Translations under genes and position numbers: made by a program
NCBI GenBank assembly: GCA_030220185.1
Contig: JASPKZ010002337.1
Span: forward strand, 529,501 to 593,500
From: Diploptera punctata
Lineage: Eukaryota > Arthropoda > Insecta > Blattodea > Blaberidae
Direction of reading: 5' to 3'
DNA length: 64,000 nt
In this document: positions 32,790-43,416 of the stretch, piece after piece
Layout: each line of letters begins with the position of its first letter
Numbering within the stretch: position 1 is the first letter of the stretch
Notes under the pieces: generated by a model
The model's database searches: none
Told to the model about the DNA's origin: nothing
What the model saw: only the letters and a program-made list of their open reading frames with translations

Positions 32790-33235
32790 CGGACTATTTA
32801 ACTCATGCCCCAAATGGGAGTCAATGACCAATCACGTTTCAATGATTTCTGTTTTACAACCAATCAGAGTCGTGTTTCACCAAATATTTATCAGTGTTAT
32901 GATTACCATATTAAAGAAAGCTCCTCCTTACAATATTGCGTTCCTTTGGCAATAAATAGTATGATCTGGTTGCAGTGATAAACAAAAGAAGCAGTAGAAG
33001 CGTACCTATCGTTTCTCATTTGTTTTCAAACATCGCCGTTTACATTAAATATATAAATATTTTAAAATAACTATAGTTAAATAATGATTTGTGAGTAACC
33101 AGCTTAATTTTATTCGTTAAATAGTCCTAACAAATGCCACTCTTGATTTCCAAATTCTCTAGATAAATTCACTCCTCACTTCGTGAGTCGTGAATTTATC
33201 GATAATTTGGAAATCACTCGTGGCATTACTTATGA
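32790..33235 (+). mobile_element. Element D, copy 3, internally deleted
   Basis: Identical layout to copy 2 but with ~285 bp missing at about 32938, where AGCTCCTCCTTA jumps to CAATATTGCGTTCC. It retains the terminal hairpin (33136-33226). It is far more similar to copy 2 than to copy 1. Confidence 0.75.
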
Positions 33236-33417
33236 TAATTCATAATAACTTTTCTTTTTCATTTCATTTATGCCAAGAAGATCTGGATAAGTAGACTTCC
33301 GGACAACACCGGGTAATCAGCACGCGGTATCTTAAAATAATTAGGATATAAATTTATAATTATTTTCCTGCTACTTATTTAACTAAACATAAAAACACAT
33401 TAATTTTCGTCTTTCAG

Positions 33418-34326
33418 CTCATTTATGCTAAGAAGATCAGTGCAACGCCTGGTAATAAGCACGAGGTAACTAAAAATAATTGCGATATAAATTTTTCCTT
33501 CTACTCATTCAATTAAACAAAAAAACACATTAATTTTCGTCTTTCAGCTCATTTATGCTAAGAAGATCAGTGCAACGCCTGGTAATAAGCACGAGGTAAC
33601 TAAAAATAATTGCGATATAAATTTTTCCTTCTACTCATTCAATTAAACAAAAAAACACATTAATTTTCGTCTTTCAGCTCATTTATGCTAAGAAGATCAG
33701 TGCAACGCCTGGTAATAAGCACGAGGTAACTAAAAATAATTGCGATATAAATTTTTCCTTCTACTCATTCAATTAAACAAAAAAACACATTAATTTTCGT
33801 CTTTCAGCTCATTTATGCTAAGAAGATCAGTGCAACGCCTGGTAATAAGCACGAGGTAACTAAAAATAATTGCGATATAAATTTTTCCTTCTACTCATTC
33901 AATTAAACAAAAAACACATTAATTTTCGTCTTTCAGCTCATTTATGCTAAGAAGATCAGTGCAACGCCTGGTAATAAGCACGAGGTAACTAAAAATAATT
34001 GCGATATAAATTTTTCCTTCTACTCATTCAATTAAACAAAAAAACACATTAATTTTCGTCTTTCAGCTCATTTATGCTAAGAAGATCAGTGCAACGCCTG
34101 GTAATAAGCACGAGGTAACTAAAAATAATTGCGATATAAATTTTTCCTTCTACTCATTCAATTAAACAAAAAAACACATTAATTTTCGTCTTTCAGCTCA
34201 TTTATGCTAAGAAGATCAGTGCAACGCCTGGTAATAAGCACGAGGTAACTAAAAATAATTGCGATATAAATTTTTCCTTCTACTCATTCAATTAAACAAA
34301 AAAACACATTAATTTTCGTCTTTCAG
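33418..34326 (+). repeat. Seven-unit 130-bp tandem array with exon-like unit
   Basis: Seven units start at 33418, 33548, 33678, 33808, 33937, 34067 and 34197 and are identical except for one A lost in the fourth. Each unit begins after TTTTCGTCTTTCAG (acceptor-like), has 48 nt open in two frames (one gives LIYAKKISATPGNKHE), then GAGGTAACT (donor-like). 33264-33417 and 34327-34465 are diverged relatives that lack the internal change and carry GACTTCCGGACAACACCGGG instead. The array is probably amplified from a transposon end; an exonic role is speculative. Confidence 0.9.
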
Positions 34327-34599
34327 CTCATTTATGCTAAGAAGATTGAGATAAGTAGATTTCCGGACAACGCCGGGCAGAGAGTATCTGAAAATCATTT
34401 CTATATACATTTTTCCTTTTACTTATTTAACTAAACATAAAAACATTAATTTTCATTTACTTAAGCGTAGCAGCGCACGCGGCGTATTAGCTAATATAAA
34501 AAAAATGCCTTAATAGTAATTTAACTAAAATATCAGCAATCAATCTGGGATACAGATATATCTAATTAAAACCACAGATACCAGTAATAGTGATAAATC

Positions 34600-34680
34600 A
34601 AAACAAGAAACATACACAAATTGATCCCGAGACGTGTTTAGTCCTTGAACAGGACATCATCAGGGTAATCACATCAAAGT
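34600..34680 (-). mobile_element. PLE 3'-terminal-like fragment
   Basis: Minus strand CTGATGATGTCCTGTTCAAG followed by GACTAAACACGTCTCGGG has the CTGATGATG...short hairpin...AAACACGTCT layout typical of PLE 3' noncoding ends. Confidence 0.4.
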
Positions 34681-34729
34681 AGACACTCTACCAAAAAAAT
34701 AAGCTCAAACTATATCATACATAATATAT

Positions 34730-35320
34730 ACTTATTCTTCCGTTGGCTCTATGGCCCTCTATGAATCTTGGCCTCCTTCATAACATCTACCCATTCTTCT
34801 CTATTACTAGATTTTTTGTCTCCATCTTTTCACCTTCAGTTGTCTTAAGTCTTCCTCAACCTTATCTAACCACCTTAGTTTCTGTCTTCCAACATTTCTT
34901 CTTCCTTCCGGTTACCCTTCTAAAATCCTTCTTACACCCGTTTCCTGCTCCATCCAAAACACATGTCTTACCCATTCCAGTCTCTTTCTTCTAATATCTC
35001 ATACCAGATCTAAATCCCTATATAATTCTTTCAATTCCTGGTTCGTTTTAATTCTCCATATATCTCGTTCCTATACTGCTCCATATATCTTCCTTAATAT
35101 GTTTTTTTCCCATGTATTTAATATATACTTATCTTTTTCTGATAATGTGCATGTTTCGCTTCCAAACACAACTACTGGTTTCAATATTGTTTTATATGTT
35201 CTAATTTTTGCTATCCTACTTGTTGTTCTTAACTTAAAAACTTGTTTTAATGCATAGAAGCATCTATTGTCCATTGTAATCCTATACTGCAGCCACTGAT
35301 TCTCCGGCCTTGACGTTTTC
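34730..35320 (-). mobile_element. LINE C-terminal fragment (family J-type)
   Basis: Minus strand reads DNRCFYALKQVFKLRTTSRI, then RTYKTILKPVVVFGSETCTL, NTWEKNILRKIYGAV, DIWRIKTNQELKELYRDLDL, then broken KRLEWVRHVFWMEQ, GRRNVGRQKLRWLDKVEEDL. All C-terminal LINE motifs are in the right order. A stop follows IYGAV and frameshifts follow. Confidence 0.7.
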
Positions 35321-35808
35321 ACGATAGTGTTGCCGATATGGATATTCAGTGGGAGTGGCCGCTTTATGTATGTGGTTAGCAGACATACAGCTCACAACAT
35401 CTCAGCAATTTCAAACCTTACTAGCGCGCTATAGCTGCGTCAAGAACAGTGATTGGTTGTGGCAGACTTCAGAGCCGAAGATATGGTGGCTGGGGTATAG
35501 CTCGAACCTCTTCACTTATTTTTTGGTGGTAATTAGAGAACTCGGGTCATACATATATACTACTGTATATAAAGGTGGCATAATCCACAGAGAAGCTACT
35601 CGAAAAATACGTTTTAAGGGGGAAAATTAATTTGTTTGGATTAATTCCGTAGACCTAAACCACCAAATAGAGACCGTAACTTGGACTTGCTGAGGAATTC
35701 GCTTACTTTACGCAGTCCATGCGTGACGGACGATTAGCACGTTAGGAGACTTTATAATAAATCTTTGCAAACAAGTGTGAATTTAAAAGTAAACAGATTG
35801 TTTCTCAC
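35321..35808. other. No repeat recognised; intron side of exon candidate
   Basis: Mixed composition. A 93-codon plus frame (35349-35630) has no recognisable motif. Confidence 0.3.
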
Positions 35809-35938
35809 CTGTGTTGGAGAAGGTTCAGGTTCTACTTCTGGTGGAGGATCTTCTGTGGAGTCTTCGTCTCGACCCCAAGCCCCAGCACCCATACCACTGC
35901 TGCACCCAGCATCCTCACTACCCCCTCCAACACTATTT
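35809..35938 (-). CDS. Candidate internal exon of an unidentified host gene
   Basis: A 130-nt exon candidate is bounded on the minus strand by a T-rich acceptor TTTGTTCGCTACAG and donor CAG|GTGAGA. The frame stays open for 43 codons rich in Gly, Ser, Pro, Asp and Glu (SVGGGSEDAGC; WGRDEDSTEDPPPEVEPEPS). GC content is well above the flanks and no copy occurs elsewhere in the window. It enters in phase 2, matching the exit phase of the candidate at 59268-59333, so the two could be joined by a 23-kb intron. It leaves in phase 0. The composition suggests a disordered cytoplasmic linker. The gene is not recognised, and no next exon was found at lower coordinates. Confidence 0.45.
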
Positions 35939-36051
35939 CTGTAGCGAACAAACCCAGACATATTCTCACATTGTTATCATATATATTAACACTGGTAATA
36001 ACATGATACACTCTGACGGACATGACATGTAGCACAAATGTAAAATGAAAC

Positions 36052-36448
36052 TAACTCACTGGCACTATCGAACCCATAGGTTCATGGCCGCGCGGATATT
36101 AAAACTCTCCATACATCCCAGCTAATGTTTTCCAATCATCCCCTGTATAATATACTTCCCTCAAATTAAAGTTAATGTTATTCTCCTACTTCATTCTTGG
36201 TCTATCAACTGGGCGTTTTCCCTCTGGTTTTCCTACAAGAAGCTTCCATGCATGTATTTCATTCCCCATTCGCGCTACATGTCCTGCCCATCGCAGTCTA
36301 CGAGACTCAATTATTCTTAGTATATCTGGCTTCCTATAAAGACCATGTAGTTCATTGTTATGTAGTCTTCTCCATTCACCTATCTGTTCATCTCTCTTTG
36401 GTCCAAGAATTTTCCTAAGAACTTTATTCTCAAGCACTCGTAATCTAC
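36052..36448 (-). mobile_element. LINE family A copy A8, 5'-truncated with perfect target duplication
   Basis: Flanked by GTAAAATGAAAC at 36040-36051 and 36449-36460. Minus frame (36186-36437) reads LENKVLRKILGPKRDEQIGE, then WRRLHNNELHGLYRKPDILR, RLRWAGHVARM and KPEGKRPVDRPRMK, followed by a broken C-terminus and the GAGTTAG tail. Lies ~115 bp upstream (transcript sense) of the exon candidate at 35809-35938. Confidence 0.88.
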
Positions 36449-36460
36449 GTAAAATGAAAC

Positions 36461-36614
36461 AGGGTCTAGAAACTTCTTATAGGAAATCTAGAAGGAAATC
36501 AACTAATGGAAATGCCAAGAATGAAATAGGAGAATAACAAACCAGATTGAACCCCGATTTAGGAGTTTGGAATAGATTCCAAATCGGAGCGAAAGAAGAA
36601 GACATGAATAGAGG
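36461..36614 (+). mobile_element. LINE C-terminal fragment (family K), left part
   Basis: Reads roughly YRKSRRKSTNGNAKNEIGE, then NPDLGVWNRFQIGAKEEDMN. It resembles the GRPRxRWxxxIxxDLxxxG region of LINEs in degraded form. It continues after MITE H at ~37055. Confidence 0.35.
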
Positions 36615-37054
36615 GAATTATGCATTTGACGGCGTTATGCATCAACCGGCTCTGTGCTATTATGCAAGTTTCGAGAAAAATATGTTTAAAGTTTACGTCT
36701 ATCTCCACTATTTATTGTAGCATCAAACTAACAATACCGTGTTATTTTCCTTGTTTGACAGTTATGCATCAACAATCTAAGAACAGCAACGTTTGGCGCT
36801 TTGCTGTGTGATGCAAAATTTATATTAGCATTTATGAAGATCTGGTTTCATAGCCGTTTGTTCCAAAACATAGAATCTCTGATAGGACTGATGGCGTTTA
36901 TATTTTTCTTTAATAATAAGGCTATATTTAAAGATTTGGCGCTAAAAATGTACGTACACTTAGTTCATGAGCCAGTTCAACAGATGACATCAAAGTCTCA
37001 TCTTTTAAAAAAATGACGGTTAGCCGGTTGATGCAAAACATTCTCCAATTTTAT
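36615..37054. mobile_element. MITE H, copy 2
   Basis: Close match to 5049-5474, with the TTATGCATCAACCGGCT / AGCCGGTTGATGCA inverted ends. Lies within a LINE fragment. Confidence 0.65.
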
Positions 37055-37153
37055 GAAGGACAGGGAACTGCAGGATGGTGACTGGAAGGATAGAGATGAA
37101 TGGAGGAAGAGAATCAGAACTTAATATTAGGCACAGGAAGATGATGTATACAT
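37055..37153 (+). mobile_element. LINE family K, right part
   Basis: KDRELQDGDWKDRDEWRKRI reads as the QDRDxWR motif found at the very end of many LINE ORFs. Ends at the TGTATACAT that flanks SINE C. Confidence 0.45.
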
Positions 37154-37493
37154 AAAAAAACCTCCAAGCTCGTCAGGCCTAAAGGCCCTTTGCTGACCAT
37201 CTGGCTGCTGGCCTCACATCCACATGTGTTAATCACGGTCATCTAGCCAATGTACGGGTGACATGTGGTCACAATGTAGGGTCCCTCAGCCGTTATAGCT
37301 GGCTTTCCTACCCTGGAGTCGCTACTTATTGTAGCTACCCAAATGCCTCACGATGCCGGGTGGGCACCGGTCCCATACTGGCCGAAATTACAACGAGAAA
37401 AATGTCTTCCCTCATGGACACTCGAACCAGCGCAAGTCCCGTAGCTCTGCGCCAAGGCTTCTTGCCTTAACCACTCGGCTACGGCGCGGCACT
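37154..37493 (-). mobile_element. tRNA-derived SINE family C, copy 1
   Basis: The minus-strand head GCCGCGCCGTAGCCGAGTGG has a good A-box (TAGCCGAGTGG), with a B-box GGTTCGAGTGTCC. The head resembles a Leu/Ser-type tRNA. A terminal A-run lies at the 3' side. Flanked by TGTATACAT on both sides (37145-37153, 37494-37502). Other copies are at 46386-46725 and 56205-56510. Confidence 0.85.
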
Positions 37494-37502
37494 TGTATAC
37501 AT

Positions 37503-38308
37503 TAAAACCTGTTAAAAAACTAAAGTTTATTTTGTGAAAAGTTTTTCTTTTCTTTATAGTTATTCTTCAATTGGACCACATTCTGCAGAAAGGAACCAAT
37601 CCTCAAACTTGAAATATATGAACTAATGCTATATTATTGTCCCTCAAGAATCACTCCATGTCCATCAAAGAAAGGTCCAATTCACTTCCTGTATTTTTAC
37701 GCCACCTATGAACCAAGTAAAAAACACAGACAGAATATGCCACTAATTTTTCTGCAGAGAGAACCAAACAACAAAAATGTGTAAAACCTCAGAATTAAAA
37801 AAAAAGTTTGAATTACGAATTTTCTCATAAAATAGCTCTTTCATATTCTGTTATATTGACGTATGAAGTAAATGCTTTTTTTTTTTTTTGTATTTGTGAA
37901 TTTTTTATTGATATTTAGAATGAATTGCATTTTTCTCAGTTCAATTAGGTTGTGGCTTGGTTTCTTTTTGCAGAATACAGTTCATTTGTAGATATAGGCC
38001 CCCATTTCCTTTTCTTTTTATCATTTTACTATTATGGGTTTTTTGGAAACGTTCCAAATTACATTTCGGACGATAAGATAATACCAAAAACTTCAAAAAT
38101 AAAAGAAGGTCCGGGGAAAAAATTCGTATCGTTTTAAAACTTCAACAATGAAACAAGGTATGAAAAAATACTTCTTATTCTCTTAAATATAGGACAGCTG
38201 AATGATTTGGGTTATACTAGATTTGACTGAGGTGAATTGTTCGGGGAAAGATTAGTAAATATTAGCTCAAAAAAAGTTAAAACAAAACTTGTATCTGAAA
38301 TCTGAGTC
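37503..38308. other. No gene recognised
   Basis: AT-rich with a T-run near 37875. The 61-codon frame at 37952-38137 is not recognisable. Confidence 0.4.
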
Positions 38309-38695
38309 GTCCTCAACAAAGTAAAAATCCATTAAAATGTTGCAGTCCTTTCGGAACACCTTCCATCATCAGCAGCTGAAAAGTTGTTCCAGAAGACTTG
38401 CAACATTTTAATGGAGTTTTATATTACTGAGGGGGTACGCCGTAGCGTAGTTGCTAAAGCAAATACGGTACAAGTCTGAAGGTCATGTATTCGGGTCCGG
38501 TAGGGTAAGGATTTTTAAACTGCCGCAAACCCTTCTGGCGACACCTCAGCCTTTAACGGAAATGAGTGCCAAACTCTATTACGTGGGGCTAACATCTCGT
38601 GCCCATTATCTAAAAAGGTGGGAGCTTAATCTTCTATTACTCCAAGGGCCTCTTCAGGCCGATAGTGGGATCGCTTCACTTGTTCTACTTTGTTG
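38309..38695. repeat. Foldback split by a SINE B
   Basis: Left arm 38309-38364 (CAACAAAGTAAAAATCCATT, AAAATGTTGCAG, TTTCGGAAC) pairs with 38382-38430. The arm's last part (TACTTTGTTGAG) is displaced to ~38684 by SINE B. The loop holds CATCATCAGCAGCTG, the PLE-type motif. Confidence 0.6.
38431..38680 (+). mobile_element. SINE family B, copy 2
   Basis: Head GTACGCCGTAGCGTAGTTGC, B-box-like GTATTCGGGTCC, body GGAAATGAGTGCCAAA and GTGGGAGCTTAATCTTCTA, end GATAGTGGGATCGCTTCAC. Interrupts the right arm of a foldback, so it is younger than that structure. Confidence 0.75.
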
Positions 38696-39284
38696 AGAAT
38701 GGCCGACATCTCACGTTTTATACAATAACTTCATCGGTGGTCTAAAATGAGTTTTAAAAATAATAGCATGTTACCTGAAATAGGAAATTATGCATGTTGC
38801 TATGGACCTCTGGGCTCGGAAGTGAAGTGAGTTAAATAATAACATTATATAAGTAGGATTTTAAAATGTATCAAAGCTCTAATTTCATCTCTGACAAATA
38901 AACATTTTTAACATAATGAAATAAAATTGTATTTTCCTGGTTTCTTTCATTCATGAAGATAATTCTAGAATACGAGTAAAATTTCATTACCAGATTAATT
39001 TCATCCGAATCATATTTCATTTATATAAATAAAATAAAACTGATCAACTTCAACAGAAAATGCATGATAAACATGACAGAAACGCAGAACCTATTTGTAT
39101 ATAACAGAAGATTCTAGATGTTATTTGACACTTAAAGTTTAAGTCTTTATAAAGAGATGAAATAAAAAAATATACAAAATTATTTGAAGAGTACAGGAAA
39201 AGAACCAGGGAAATCACTTTTCTCTCTAAATAGAATTTGAGGTGTCATTAGATTCTTAATAGAGAGCACTACCCATTCTATCCA
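38696..39284. other. No gene recognised
   Basis: AT-rich. No ORF or repeat partner seen. Confidence 0.4.
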
Positions 39285-39700
39285 TCTACGATGGTGTAAT
39301 ATCCCAATGTTGGACCTTAGCCTCTCCTTTGTTAGAAGTCACTAGACCAAGTTAATTTAGTTACGCTTATTTCCCAGAAGATGTCATGAATGGTATGCGG
39401 TCAACATACCTACCCAATGAGACATCTAGTAGGCAACTATGGTATTAGTAGGAAGAAGGAGTTCAGTAAATTTTGCTTAGAGGTCTCTCTATTCAAGCTT
39501 AAGGATATTTTACAAGCTTGAAAATCTTTAGACTCGGGGCCCACGACTTGAAATCCTTCCTGGAGGACTTGATCCTTGAATTTTAACATCCTAAGAAATC
39601 TATCGACCCTGGCTGGATTTGAACCAGCGAACCTCGGGAGCAGAGGAAAGGAACATAATCACTAGTCCACCGCGGCCAACGTACTATAATTTAGAAGTCG
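39285..39700 (-). mobile_element. tRNA-headed SINE family E, best copy
   Basis: On the minus strand the head reads CCGCGGTGGACTAGTGATTA then B-box GGTTCAAATCCAGCCAGGG. The body includes the AGCTTGAATAGAGAGACCTC complement, and the tail reaches the CCTCTCCTTTGTTAG block shared with 2450-2475. Total ~415 bp. Related partial copies: 3440-3625, 56900-57015, 58185-58310, 59100-59185. Confidence 0.65.
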
Positions 39701-39739
39701 TGGGTTCGTTTACCTCCAAAGTTTGGCATTCTGGTAAGT

Positions 39740-40150
39740 AAGTATGGATGCTGTACAGCTATAACGTTTACATACACGATCCCATCAGCACACTGCCCTT
39801 TATATCCTTCCTCAGAACATGGAATTCTCTTCCACCCTATGTCAGAGACTACCAAACTTTACCATCTTTCAAAAACAAACTGATGATAAAATTATTAACA
39901 GAAACATCACACTAACATTATTTTTTTGACAATGTTCTTCCTTTATTCAACAAAAATAGTATGCCTATTAAGATTTATCAATACTTTTAGCTAATGTATT
40001 TTATATATAACGATAGATTAATTCATTACAGCTTATTATTTTCTATGTATTTATTTTTCTTTTATAGTAGATTCGAGCTGTTATTCTTTTGTGTATATTT
40101 CTTTCATTAATCTTAATTTTAATTGTCTTTAATCGTATTGTATTGTTAGA

Positions 40151-40189
<39 letters not shown>

Positions 40190-40190
40190 C
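39740..40190 (+). mobile_element. LINE C-terminal fragment, TWNSLP type (family L), with (TA)n tail
   Basis: Reads HDPISTLPFISFLRTWNSLP, PYVRDYQTLPSFKNKLMIKL, equivalent to the minus-strand copy at 27720-28210 and more complete at its 3' side. Ends in (TA)n at 40157-40184, probably the native tail. Confidence 0.65.
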
Positions 40191-41045
40191 GCGAAGAAAA
40201 AACTTTGTACCCCTTTTTAAGCAGATTGTGTGCACGGAGGAGCCTGATATTTGGCATAATTAAGTTCATATAGAGAAGGGGTGCAGAAAAATAAAATGTA
40301 TGTATAATGTGTGTTACAAATAAATTAAATTAAACAAAATAAAATAAATTGTCTCTAAGGATTTACGTATTCATTAATTTGTGTACTCATTCATTTGTTT
40401 ACGTTCTTACTGAAAGTGCATTGTTGTAAAGAGAAAATTCTGCAGGAGCAATGTGAATTGACTTACTCTCGCGTATTTATTAATAGTGGTTTAAAAAAAT
40501 GAGTCCATCTTATTATTTAAATTTAAATTAAAGTCTGTCTAATCTTTGTTTAGTAATTTCATTACATCATATTGTTTTTATATTTACATATTCGCACCTA
40601 TTTCCATTATGCCATTAGAACATTGACGAGTCAGAATGAGAGAGACAGAAGAAAGGATATATATTCCCGTACACACAATAGGCCAAATGCAAATTTAAAT
40701 AGTATACAAATGTCAAATGACGCGTTATTGGTTTTTAAATATGGCTTAACCAAGCTATATCACATATTTCCTATCGTTCGTATTTTTAAAATTAATCGAT
40801 AATTAATGCGTAATGACGTATTTGTGACAAACTTAAAAATGTAATGAATTGTGGTTGAATTTCGACCGCTGGGTGACCTCTAGTTCTTATTATTGTTTAG
40901 TTTGACCAGATAATTTATTGTTTAGTATGTAATATATTGTAATTATTTGTATTTAAATATAACATATGTTTGTCCTAGTGAGTGGAAGAGAAGGCCACAT
41001 GGCCTTAACTCCACCAGGCTAAATAGATAACTACGGTACAATCTG
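40191..41045. other. No gene recognised
   Basis: AT-rich. The 76-codon frame at 40572-40802 has no recognisable domain. Confidence 0.4.
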
Positions 41046-41163
41046 TTGTCATCTTACCTCATAGTAGCAGAGTTCTTTTAGGGCATGTTTCAAAACAAAT
41101 CTTCTGTTTCATCTTCAGTTTCGGACAAAAGTCCTAAAAGAACTCAACTACTATGATGGCAAT
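41046..41163. repeat. Small foldback
   Basis: CATCTTACCTCATAGTAGCAG...AGTTCTTTTAGG pairs with CCTAAAAGAACTC...CTACTATGATGG, ~35-bp arms. The loop holds TTTCATCTTCAG. Confidence 0.6.
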
Positions 41164-41258
41164 AGACTTAATTTATCAAGAAGAACCTCACAATGTTATT
41201 TCCTACTGTAATTTCATAACAAAGTAAGTTTCCTAGCTTTCAAGGAAAAGGTGACTTA

Positions 41259-41484
41259 TCATCATCAAGGATTGGACCTTGAGATATATTCCGACATCAT
41301 GCTAGAATTGATCTGTCAATATTTTTCTGGGTCTTCCAACATTTCTTTGTCCTAATGGTTTGTAAAGAAGAATCTGTTTTGGAATTCTATTGTTATCCAT
41401 TCTATTGATGTGGTCCATCCATTCATCTCTGTATTGTGCAATTCTATCTAATAGTTTGAATATATTATATTAAATTTTGAATAT
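41259..41484 (-). mobile_element. LINE 3' end (family I-type) with perfect target duplication
   Basis: Flanked by AAAAGGTGACTTA at 41246-41258 and 41485-41497. Minus strand reads LDRIAQYRDEWMDHINRMDN, NRIPKQILLYKPLGQRNVGR, then PRKI and a GATGATGATAAG tail. Only the last ~220 bp inserted. Similar to 11748-11885. Confidence 0.82.
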
Positions 41485-41738
41485 AAAAGGTGACTTACAT
41501 GGTTTTTTCCTATACTTTTCATTCTTTTAATTTCATATAATCAACCATTATAATTGAATGGGTGAAAATGATGCAGCATGTGATAATTTTGTGAAAAATG
41601 AATCAAGAATAGTTATCGTATGGTATTGGGTCCTACTTTCGAATGGCAGAGAGATTCAAGTGTATGCTGTCAACTACTGCTATCTGACAACAGATGAATA
41701 CAACTGTTTTAATTGGTTCCTACAGCAAATGTATACTT

Positions 41739-41970
41739 ATTTATAAATGAATTGGATAAAATGTGTTTTATATCTTGCCTCATAAAATTTCATGTTTTCA
41801 CGATACCAGATTCAAAGGCCATTTTGCTTTCATCTTCAGTCAAACTGCAACTTAAGTGGAGTTTCAGTTCGACTGAATATTGAGGCAAAATGGTGTTTGA
41901 AACCGGTATTGTAAACACACAGAACTTTGTGAAGTGAGATGTAAAAATATTTTATCCAACTCATTTATAA
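41739..41970. repeat. Foldback with ~105-bp arms (PLE-type)
   Basis: Arms 41739-41845 and 41866-41970 are imperfect reverse complements, including CATTTTGC(C/T)T and the GAAACCGGTATTGT / ACGATACCAGATTC pair. A 20-nt loop is left. It shares the ATATCTTGCCTCAT motif with the 20.7 and 43.7 kb structures. Confidence 0.65.
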
Positions 41971-42231
41971 ATTGAAAATTATCCCATAGTGTTACTTTCC
42001 ACTATAATTTTGTTTAAACTAATTTTTCCCTGAATTAACTACATTTTACTAATACTGTTATGGTTTTCGCCCATTCAATTATCATTTCAAAACAAATTCA
42101 GTATGATCAAACATTTTTGGGGAATTCCTGTTGTTTTCAGCAGATAATCTTTCCCTGGCATGTCATAATTAGTTTTCCTTCTTTCTCGTCGTTTCTCGTA
42201 ATTAATTAGGATATTGTATAATTGTCCACTG

Positions 42232-42552
42232 CTGTGGTCTCGAGGTAGCGTGCTGCCTTGTCACGCAGCGGGCACGGGTTCGATTCCCGGTCGGGACAGG
42301 CTCCTGGGTGAGGTTTTTTTCGGGGTTTTTCCTCACCTGTAAGACAAATGTCAGGAAGCTTAGGGTCCAACGGTCCCATAAAATCATCCGGCATTCATCA
42401 CCATCATTATCATCATCATCCTTCATCGGTGTGGAAAACAACGGGAACCTACCACACATGTAATTCCCTAGTAAAGCTGCAAAGTATAGCATGAAAGTGC
42501 TATTATTGCAGTGAAGGACCTGCTCTCGAGCAGAATTACTATGGATGGATGG
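42232..42552 (+). mobile_element. SINE family A, copy 3
   Basis: GTCCACTGCTGTGGTCTCGA head, B-box GGTTCGATTCCCGG, end CTATGGATGGATGG. Flanks ATTGTATAATT (42221-42231) and ATTGTACAATT (42553-42563) form an 11-bp target duplication with one mismatch. Confidence 0.9.
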
Positions 42553-42670
42553 ATGGATTGTACAATTCTGGTTAGTGAATACAGACTGTAACCAAAGAGT
42601 TCACAATTCAACTGTGGATGAGGGTGGAATTTGCTTTCAGACCAATACACTGAAGAACTTGATATATCAA

Positions 42671-43263
42671 CTAACTCACTGGCCCTATCGAACCCGTAGG
42701 TTCATGGCCACGCGGGCATAAGCTCTCCATACATCCCTATGCTGAGCTAATGTTTTCCAATCATCCCCTGTATAATCTACTTCCCTCAAATCATGATTAA
42801 TGTAATTCTCCCACCTCATTCTTGGTCTACCAACTGAGCGTTTTCCCTCTGGTTTTCCTACAAGAAGCTTCCGTGCACGTCTTTCATTCCCCATTCGTGC
42901 CACATGTCCTGTCCATTGCAGTCTACAAGACTTAACTCTTCTTAATGTATGTGGCTTCCTATAAAAACCATGTAGTTCACTGTTATGAAGTCTTCTCCAT
43001 TCACCTGTTTATTCATCTATCTTTGGTCCAAACATTTTCCTAAGAACTTTATTTTCAAATACTCGTAATCTCCTTTCCTCCCTTAAAGTAAGAGTCCATG
43101 TTTTGCATCCATATAATATAACAGGTAGAATAATAGTTTTACATATTTTCAGTTTAACAATTTTTGAAAGGAGTTGGGACGTCAAGAGTCCTTGTAATAC
43201 ATAATAGCACGCATTTCCAGAATTGAGCCAATTTTTAATTTCTTTGTGCATCTCATTCCTAGT
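42671..43263 (-). mobile_element. LINE family A copy A9, 5'-truncated with perfect target duplication
   Basis: Flanked by ACTTGATATATCAA at 42657-42670 and 43264-43277. The minus strand covers MHKEIKNWLNSGNACYYVLQ, ILYGCKTWTLTLREERRL, VLRKMFGPKIDE, then after frame breaks ARMGNERRARKLLVGKPEGK, RSVGRPRMRWENYINHDLRE and the C-terminal WRAYARVAMNLRVR, with a GAGTTAG tail. A recent-looking insertion. Confidence 0.92.
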
Positions 43264-43373
43264 ACTTGATATATCAAAGTTAAAAAAAAATATATAGAGA
43301 AATTATGATTAGCAAGACAACTGAAGTATATATTTGAGTGCAAATTACTAAATATAAAGTTAATTTCATTTAC

Positions 43374-43416
43374 CTGCACAACACAAATCATCTAGCTCAA
43401 TCATTAAAGATTCCAT
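43374..43416 (-). CDS. Weak candidate exon
   Basis: Minus strand: GAGAAAATGG provides an ATG in good context. 14 codons (MESLMIELDDLCCA) lead to donor CAG|GTAAAT. No convincing acceptor upstream; could be a first coding exon or chance. Its phase does not fit the exon pair at 59268/35809. Confidence 0.15.

Noticed and set aside
33418..34326. CRISPR-like regular repeats
   Set aside because: Units are 130 bp and head-to-tail without unique spacers, in a eukaryotic transposon-rich context; this is a minisatellite.
41558..41746. Plus (62 aa) and overlapping minus frames near a donor-like site
   Set aside because: No recognisable motif; partly within a foldback arm; no convincing acceptor.
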